Of a stretch of DNA of 10,259 bases, positions 6,513 through 10,259 are shown in pieces. The translations under genes were made by a program, and so were the position numbers. The notes under the pieces were generated by a model, which had not been told where the DNA came from, ran no database searches, and saw only the letters and a list, made by a program, of their open reading frames with translations. The DNA is from Larix sibirica (taxonomy: Eukaryota > Streptophyta > Pinopsida > Pinales > Pinaceae). The DNA lies in NCBI GenBank assembly GCA_004151065.3, contig NWUY0300014117.1, forward strand, positions 54,317 to 64,575, given 5' to 3'. How positions within the stretch are numbered: position 1 is the stretch's first letter; each line of letters begins with the position of its first letter.

Positions 6513-6792
6513 CCTGTGCCATTGTTATGAGTGGTAAAAAAAGGTCAACAATTTATTGTGAACCGTTGCCATGTCCGAAGTTATTGATTTTCCATGGAGT
6601 TGTCCACAAGAATTATGTTTTTACAATCACACGGACAATTAAATACAATGTTTCAATATGTTTACCCAAACTATTTAATATTGAGCGCAATTCCTTAATT
6701 GAAATCTTTATTATTGTGTTTTTCATAAATGTTATTTTATCTCTGGCACAATTATTTCAACATAATAAAAACTAACAAATATTGTATCGTCA

Positions 6793-6807
6793 ACACACAC
6801 ACACACA
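6793..6807. repeat. (AC)n microsatellite
   Basis: A pure AC dinucleotide run of about 15 bases. Confidence 0.9.
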
Positions 6808-7260
6808 ATTTTTATAATTGGACTTGCAAAACAATCATTGTGAAAGTTTTTATTAGTTAATTTTTGTTTATATAAAAATACCATAAAAATGAAAGTACCA
6901 TTGAATTTATCAAACACGATCGAATATGAAAAATAAGATCTTATTAACCATATAAAACATTGCCACACAAGATATTTGTGAAATATACTAATTACTAAAA
7001 ATTAATAATCTCTATAAATGGAAGTCGATGTTATCTCTATTACATCTCTTAATCTTATTGCAGTATCAAGAGAATAATTGCTTAAGCATATGTGCTATAC
7101 AAATATCAACTAAAAAATACAAGTGCAAGTTTGCATTTGAACCAAGAAAAAATAATAATTCAAGGACATCAATGCCCATACAAAGAGGTATAACTACAAA
7201 CAAAGTGTGAACCATCTTTCTTAGTTTACATTGCAACACTAACTTCCTTTCTCTTAATAT

Positions 7261-7680
7261 GTATTTCTCCAAATGGTTTGATATTGCCTATGGATTCTCC
7301 TCTAAAACACAAACCTTATATAAAATCACTGTGTTGAACTCTTAAATATTCTCCAAATGGTCCGCTATTGACTACAACCCTTTGCAAAAGCATAAATTTT
7401 ATATAAAAGCCATCATCTTGAACTTTTAAATATTTTCAAAAAATAGTTCACTCTTTCTTGTGGAGTCTCTTTCGAACCCTAAATTTTATGTAAAAATTAC
7501 TATCTTGAAATTTTAGATATTTTTCAATTTTGAGTTTGCTATTTACTTGAAAAAATGGAATCTCCTCCAAGGATAAAATTTATATCCTTGCACTTTGACA
7601 AGTCATCGTCTCCTTGAGAGAAGGAGTGATAAATTTTATATATAAGCACTTTAGCAAGTCGTCTCAACTAGATGGTATGT
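7261..7680. repeat. 84-bp monomer array, block 1
   Basis: A monomer of about 84-86 bp recurs. Its parts in order are AAATTTTATATAAAAATCAC, TATCTTGAACTTTTAAATATT, CTCCAAATGGTTCACTATTAC, and a CTCCTCCAAACCCT-type end. In this block the CTCCAAATGG-like positions fall at about 7267, 7351, 7435 and 7520. The block ends with a distinct tail, CTCCTCCAAGGATAAAATTT at 7563, followed by ACTTTGACAAGTCATCGTCTC and TATAAGCACTTTAGCAAGTC near 7640. Monomers are 70-85% alike by eye, so the array is old. Confidence 0.7.
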
Positions 7681-7739
7681 TCCATAATGAAGAGGTATAC
7701 GTACAATAACAAACAAAGTCTAGCATTGAGTGCATTCTC

Positions 7740-8110
7740 CATCACAACATAAATTTTATAGAAATTCACAATTTTGAACTTCTAAAAGAGAAGTTTAAAT
7801 GGTCCACTATTACTTGGGTATGTTCCTCCAAACTACAACAAAAAGCAAAATCTACTATTGAGTGCAATCTTCCACGGATCTATATTTTTAAAATAAAAAT
7901 CATTATCTTGAACTTTTAAATATTCTCCAAGTGGTTCACTGTTACTTGGGCATTCTCCTCCAAACCCTATTTTTATATAAAAATCACTATCTAGAAATTT
8001 TAAATATTCTCCAATGTTGTGGTTTGTATTACTAAACAAATGGAGTCTCCTTTAAGGATAAAGTTTATATTCTTGTGTTTTTACAATAATCTAAATGAGA
8101 ATACAAATGG
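7740..8110. repeat. 84-bp monomer array, block 2
   Basis: Monomers recur near 7767, 7906 and 7989 (TCTTGAACTTTTAAATATTC and variants). They end, as in block 1, with TCTCCTTTAAGGATAAAGTT at 8046 and a TATATTCTTGTGTTTTTAC tail. The repetition of monomer pair plus tail in blocks 1, 2 and 3 shows a higher-order unit. Frames such as the minus-strand one at 7833-8039 repeat peptides (GEYLKFLDSDFY / GEYLKVQDNDFY) only because the DNA repeats. Confidence 0.7.
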
Positions 8111-8125
8111 GGAAAGTAGGAGTAG

Positions 8126-8359
8126 CTAGACCAGTTTCACTGCCTCTTTCAAGACTTTCCGTGTATCCATTTCTTTAATAATATTATACAAGGATGCAAG
8201 TTGCTCATGGAGAGTGGCATATGAGAAATGGATAAGCTTTGTTCTATGGTGGTTCAATCTAACACCAATTTCAGCTTCATATTGCTTGGTTCCAAATACA
8301 TAAGAGTTGGAGTCCCTAACATATTGAAAATGAGTAATAGAAAATACATTAGAGATCAA
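8126..8359 (-). pseudogene. Exon-like fragment, unknown protein
   Basis: The minus strand has a frame with strong coding character, unlike the rest of the window: DSNSYVFGTKQYEAEIGVRL, then NHHRTKLIHFSYATLHEQLA, then SLYNIIKEMDTRKVLKEAVK and a stop at 8126-8128. Residue use is balanced and the sequence looks like a helical globular protein. Just upstream is a T-rich tract ending TTAG at 8316, a plausible 3' splice acceptor, giving an exon start near 8315. A GT at 8140-8139 could be a donor. No neighbouring exon was found. I do not recognise the family. A gene fragment carried by a transposon, or an exon of a gene with long introns, are both possible. Confidence 0.4.
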
Positions 8360-8541
8360 GACCCCATAGCGAGGGGTGTAGAGGTAGTTTGATATTATCT
8401 AGTTTTATATCGAGAATGAGTAATTGATATGATGAAAGCAATGGGTTCTAATGCTAGCTTTGTTGTGGGTGAAACTAGGATTGGATCCTATTTGGCTAGA
8501 GAATGGATAAGTGCAATAAATTTTATGTAAACTCAAAATGG
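8360..8541. other. Intergenic, nothing recognised
   Basis: This separates the exon-like fragment from the C-rich tract. It has no open frame of interest. An AATAAATTTTATGTAAA stretch near 8516-8532 resembles the start of the 84-bp monomer. Confidence 0.4.
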
Positions 8542-8616
8542 TCTATCTACCCTCAACCCAACCCCACAACCCTCCAACCAATCAACCCACTAACCAATCC
8601 TACAACCTCTACCTAA
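8542..8616 (-). other. G-free C-rich tract with minus-strand G4 motif
   Basis: No G occurs on the plus strand for 75 bases, and C is unusually frequent for this window. C runs at 8550-8552, 8557-8559, 8562-8565 and 8570-8572 are separated by 4, 2 and 4 bases. The minus strand therefore satisfies the G3+N1-7 quadruplex rule, and the plus strand could form an i-motif. The sequence is built of CAACC/CAACCC-like elements but is not a clean telomeric repeat. Confidence 0.7.
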
Positions 8617-8900
8617 GCATCATGAATTCTTAAACATTCCCCAAATGGTTTGGTTATTACATGTAACCCGACACCACATCATAAATTATATATAGAAATC
8701 ACCATCATGAACTTTTAAATAATCTCCAATGTTGTGGTCCACTATTACTTAATTAACAAATGAAGGCTCCTCCAAGGATACGATTTATATTATTGCATTT
8801 TAACAAGTAATTGTCTCTTTAAAGAATAGATGAGACAAATAAATTTTACATATAAGCACTTTAACAAGCTATTGTCTCATATGGAGAATAAATGAGTGGT
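8617..8900. repeat. 84-bp monomer array, block 3
   Basis: Monomers near 8620 and 8706 (CATCATGAACTTTTAAATAA, then CTCCAATGTTGTGGTCCACT) are followed by the same tail as in block 1: GGCTCCTCCAAGGATACGAT at 8765, TTTAACAAGTAATTGTCTC, then TATAAGCACTTTAACAAGC. Block 3 aligns with block 1 through this tail more fully than block 2 does, so block 2 was truncated or interrupted by the exon-like segment. Confidence 0.65.
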
Positions 8901-9064
8901 ATAAAACCATCATCACAAAAAATCAATTAAAACATGATAAATTGATATAAAATAATTTTCAACGTAAAAATAACTTATAACTCAATGAAAATATATTTTT
9001 AATTTAAAAATGAAATAAATAGATATAAAAGCATTTTCAACATAAACATAACATCTCAATGTAT
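8901..9064. other. Very AT-rich spacer
   Basis: Short A/T-rich direct similarities (AAAATAATTTTCAACGTAAA versus AAAGCATTTTCAACATAAAC, about 80 bp apart) suggest one more decayed tandem duplication. No gene. Confidence 0.4.
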
Positions 9065-9084
9065 AACTTAAATAACTTTAATAG
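9065..9084 (+). repeat. SINE target-site duplication, left copy
   Basis: AACTTAAATAACTTTAATAG matches 9301-9320 (AGCTCAAATAAATTTAACAG) at 16 of 20 positions. The two flank the tRNA-like element exactly at its head and tail. Confidence 0.7.
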
Positions 9085-9300
9085 CCCTGCGGGTTAGCTC
9101 ATGTGGTTGAGTGTTGTGAATTGCAAGCGGGAGGCCACAGGGTCAAATCCACGAGCTAGCTACCTCTATGATTATGTGGGTCTCACTCAATGTTCCTACT
9201 GGGTTAGGTTGCTAAAAACTACAACCAAATGGTTTACCATCCTTGAAATGAGAGGAAGTTCTTGGAGGGTTTCCCATGTGCATTTCGTTGAGAAGAAAAA
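9085..9300 (+). mobile_element. tRNA-derived SINE
   Basis: The element has a Pol III promoter of tRNA type. Box A, TAGCTCATGTGG, is at 9095-9106 and box B, GGGTCAAATCC, is at 9140-9150 (one mismatch from GGTTCRANNCC), with about 33 bases between, the normal tRNA spacing. The head from 9085 (CCCTGCGGGTTAGCTC) resembles a tRNA 5' half. A tRNA-unrelated body follows to an A-rich tail (AGAAGAAAAA) ending at 9300. Both ends touch a 20-bp imperfect direct repeat, the target-site duplication. A length of about 216 bp is typical for a SINE. It encodes no protein and would need a LINE partner to move. The 77-codon frame across it (9101-9334) is incidental. The family cannot be named without a library search. 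Confidence 0.8.
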
Positions 9301-9320
9301 AGCTCAAATAAATTTAACAG
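9301..9320 (+). repeat. SINE target-site duplication, right copy
   Basis: AGCTCAAATAAATTTAACAG directly follows the A-rich tail and matches 9065-9084 at 16 of 20 positions. The four mismatches indicate that the insertion is not recent. Confidence 0.7.
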
Positions 9321-9389
9321 AAATATATCCTTGACATTTTTAAACTATTGATAAGCAAAAAAAATCAAAATGGAATAGTTTTTTTTTTT

Positions 9390-9614
9390 CTATATGGTGA
9401 AATCAACAATTGGGTTGGGCTCATACTCGAGTGATACATGATTGATTATTGTTGGTCTAAGTTTGTCATTGATGTCAACACTACATGGAGAATCCGTTAC
9501 ACTGTCATTGATGTCAATGTGAGGTCCCTGATTTGACAAAGGTGTGATGCGCTTATGGTGGCACACGCTGGTGATACTATGTATGATGCAAGGAGTAGTG
9601 TCCATGATTGTCAT
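9390..9614 (-). other. Weak coding-like frame, unidentified
   Basis: A 74-codon minus-strand frame reads ...NQGPHIDINDSVTDSPCS... and ...NHVSLEYEPNPIVDFTI. Composition is less AT-driven than the flanks. It contains a DNA direct repeat (TGTCATTGATGTCAA at 9464-9478 and 9503-9517) that yields the repeated DIND peptide. I do not recognise it. It could be a linker piece of a decayed retrotransposon polyprotein or a chance frame. Confidence 0.2.
9464..9517. repeat. 15-bp direct repeat, 39-bp period
   Basis: TGTCATTGATGTCAA occurs exactly at 9464-9478 and at 9503-9517. Confidence 0.85.
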
Positions 9615-10075
9615 GTGTAGTAATGGACTTAGTCACAATGTTGGTTTTTGGTCTAGAGATGTAGTGCTAATGTAGTTATGACATTTGTGGTTGGTGGCTC
9701 AATGAATTATTCAAAGTAAAGTGCCTGTCTCAGACAAATTACCACAAGTAACGTGTTCCAATATGTTCTCCATGATTGACATATGTGTAGGAAATCTGGG
9801 AGAAATCCAAGCACACCCACAAGCTCGTGATGTTCCATATATGGTGGGGGAACTTTGGCTCGAAGAAATACCACTCAGAGGTATCTGGTCAACGTCCGGT
9901 CAACACACCCTATTTGTAAGTTCCTAATGCAATTATTAGCCAAAGTCAAGCCAGTTATCATGCATTTGGATGACGGTGCCCAAGAAGTATAGCAATGATT
10001 GCTATGATAAAAATACCATGGTGACAAGCAATCATACCTCGTAGTAGTTGAAGAAACGATTGAAGATCAACACGC
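9615..10075. other. No supported gene
   Basis: A 68-codon plus-strand frame (9721-9927) and the right part of a 92-codon minus-strand frame (9958-10236) fall here. Neither has a motif I recognise. A dyad ATAGCAAT-G-ATTGCTAT at 9989-10005 is perfect over 8-bp arms, but it has no context. Confidence 0.4.
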
Positions 10076-10225
10076 AGGCCACATGAAAACAATATTGGAC
10101 CCTTCCTCAAATCATTGGCGAGTTGGAAGGTGATATTGGCCTGGTACACACAAGATGTATTATTCAATGAACGAGCCGATATTGACCAAGTCCACATAAG
10201 TCGATTTGTTGAGTGATCTGGTTTG
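10076..10225 (+). pseudogene. Possible decayed coding fragment
   Basis: One plus-strand frame gives a protein-like run, HENNIGPFLKSLASWKVILA then WYTQDVLFNERADIDQVHIS, then RFVE and a stop near 10217, followed in frame by SGLYTSKPY. Upstream the frame meets a TGA near 10051. The family is unknown. The antisense frame 9958-10236 overlaps it and is probably its shadow, though which strand was coding cannot be settled by eye. Confidence 0.25.
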
Positions 10226-10237
10226 TATACTAGCAAG

Positions 10238-10259
10238 CCATATTAATTAATTAATATGG
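10238..10259. other. 22-bp perfect AT-rich palindrome
   Basis: CCATATTAATTAATTAATAT plus GG is its own reverse complement. It ends exactly at the window edge, so the inverted repeat may extend further. Chance in AT-rich DNA, or the edge of a hairpin element, are both possible. Confidence 0.6.

Larger units (their letters stand above)
5802..7260. other. No supported gene; AT-rich DNA
   Basis: Two plus-strand open frames occur: 5802-6185 (127 codons) and 6353-6775 (first ATG 6365, 136 residues ending LAQLFQHNKN). Neither has a recognisable domain. Both are rich in F/I/L/N/K as expected from composition. Parts of the two DNA stretches are copies of each other but are translated in different frames, which argues against protein-level selection. 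An (AC)n tract (6793-6807) and small repeats are listed separately. Confidence 0.5.

Noticed and set aside
6353-6775. Longest open frame in the window (136 residues from ATG 6365)
   Set aside because: No domain, composition-driven F/I/N/K content, and its start overlaps a DNA duplication read in another frame at 6056-6121. I do not call it a gene.
7833-8039. Minus-strand frame with a repeated peptide (GEYLKFLDSDFY / GEYLKVQDNDFY)
   Set aside because: The peptide repetition follows directly from the 84-bp DNA monomers, whose period is a multiple of three.
8542-8616. Interstitial telomere repeat
   Set aside because: CCCTAAA-type units are not present in register; the tract is only C-rich with irregular CAACC-like motifs.
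9085-9157. Functional tRNA gene
   Set aside because: The head has tRNA promoter boxes, but box B is imperfect, the arms do not pair into a full cloverleaf by eye, and a tail and target-site duplication mark it as a SINE.
10060-10160. Possible gypsy integrase zinc-binding motif (HAGH ... YWP) in one plus-strand frame
   Set aside because: The expected cysteine pair is absent, a stop interrupts the motif, and another plus-strand frame over the same DNA looks more protein-like.

Overview
The window looks like non-genic nuclear DNA from a large, repeat-rich eukaryotic genome, most likely a plant. It is strongly AT-rich by eye. I find no intact protein-coding gene, no rRNA, no intact tRNA, no CRISPR array and no bacterial-style operon. 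The longest open frames (about 120-140 codons) are scattered, overlap on both strands and match no family I recognise. The plant assignment is inference, resting on composition, low coding density and a short tRNA-derived SINE with an A-rich tail. No species can be named.

Region by region: (a) 1-1202 is unique AT-rich DNA with two tandem duplications, a 48-bp unit at 374-469 and an almost perfect 66-bp unit at 1071-1202, plus two adjacent stem-loops at 696-749. (b) 1186-2690 and 4035-4640 hold old, diverged copies of a locally duplicated repeat with a recurring G-rich patch. One patch, at 1693-1712, is a canonical G-quadruplex motif. A minus-strand SINE-like element lies at about 1405-1658. 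(c) 2689-4034 appears to be a single insertion. It is flanked by an exact 15-bp direct repeat and ends in an A-rich tract, as a retroposed sequence would. Its left two thirds are GC-richer than the surroundings and read as a decayed protein-coding sequence that switches frame and carries stops. (d) 4200-4980 has small tandem repeats with periods 44/26 and 29 bp, (TA)n, (TTA)n and an 18-bp perfect palindrome. (e) 5000-5800, minus strand, is a stop-ridden Lys/Glu/Asn-rich coiled-coil-like coding relic. (f) 5800-7250 has no supported gene, only a diverged local duplication and small repeats. (g) 7260-8900 is a decayed array of roughly 84-bp monomers in a higher-order arrangement, interrupted by an exon-like minus-strand fragment (8126-8359) and a C-rich, G-free tract. 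(h) 9085-9300 is a well-defined tRNA-derived SINE with both Pol III boxes, an A-rich tail and a long target-site duplication. (i) 9321-10259 holds weakly coding-like relics and ends in a 22-bp perfect palindrome.

No functional pathway is encoded. What can be read is a history of insertions and local duplications: an old repeat array, a retroposed insertion and SINEs landing in it, and recent small tandem duplications. No novel enzymatic or defence system is visible. The most informative features are the 1.35-kb insertion, the SINE, the higher-order 84-bp array and the two G4-forming patches.
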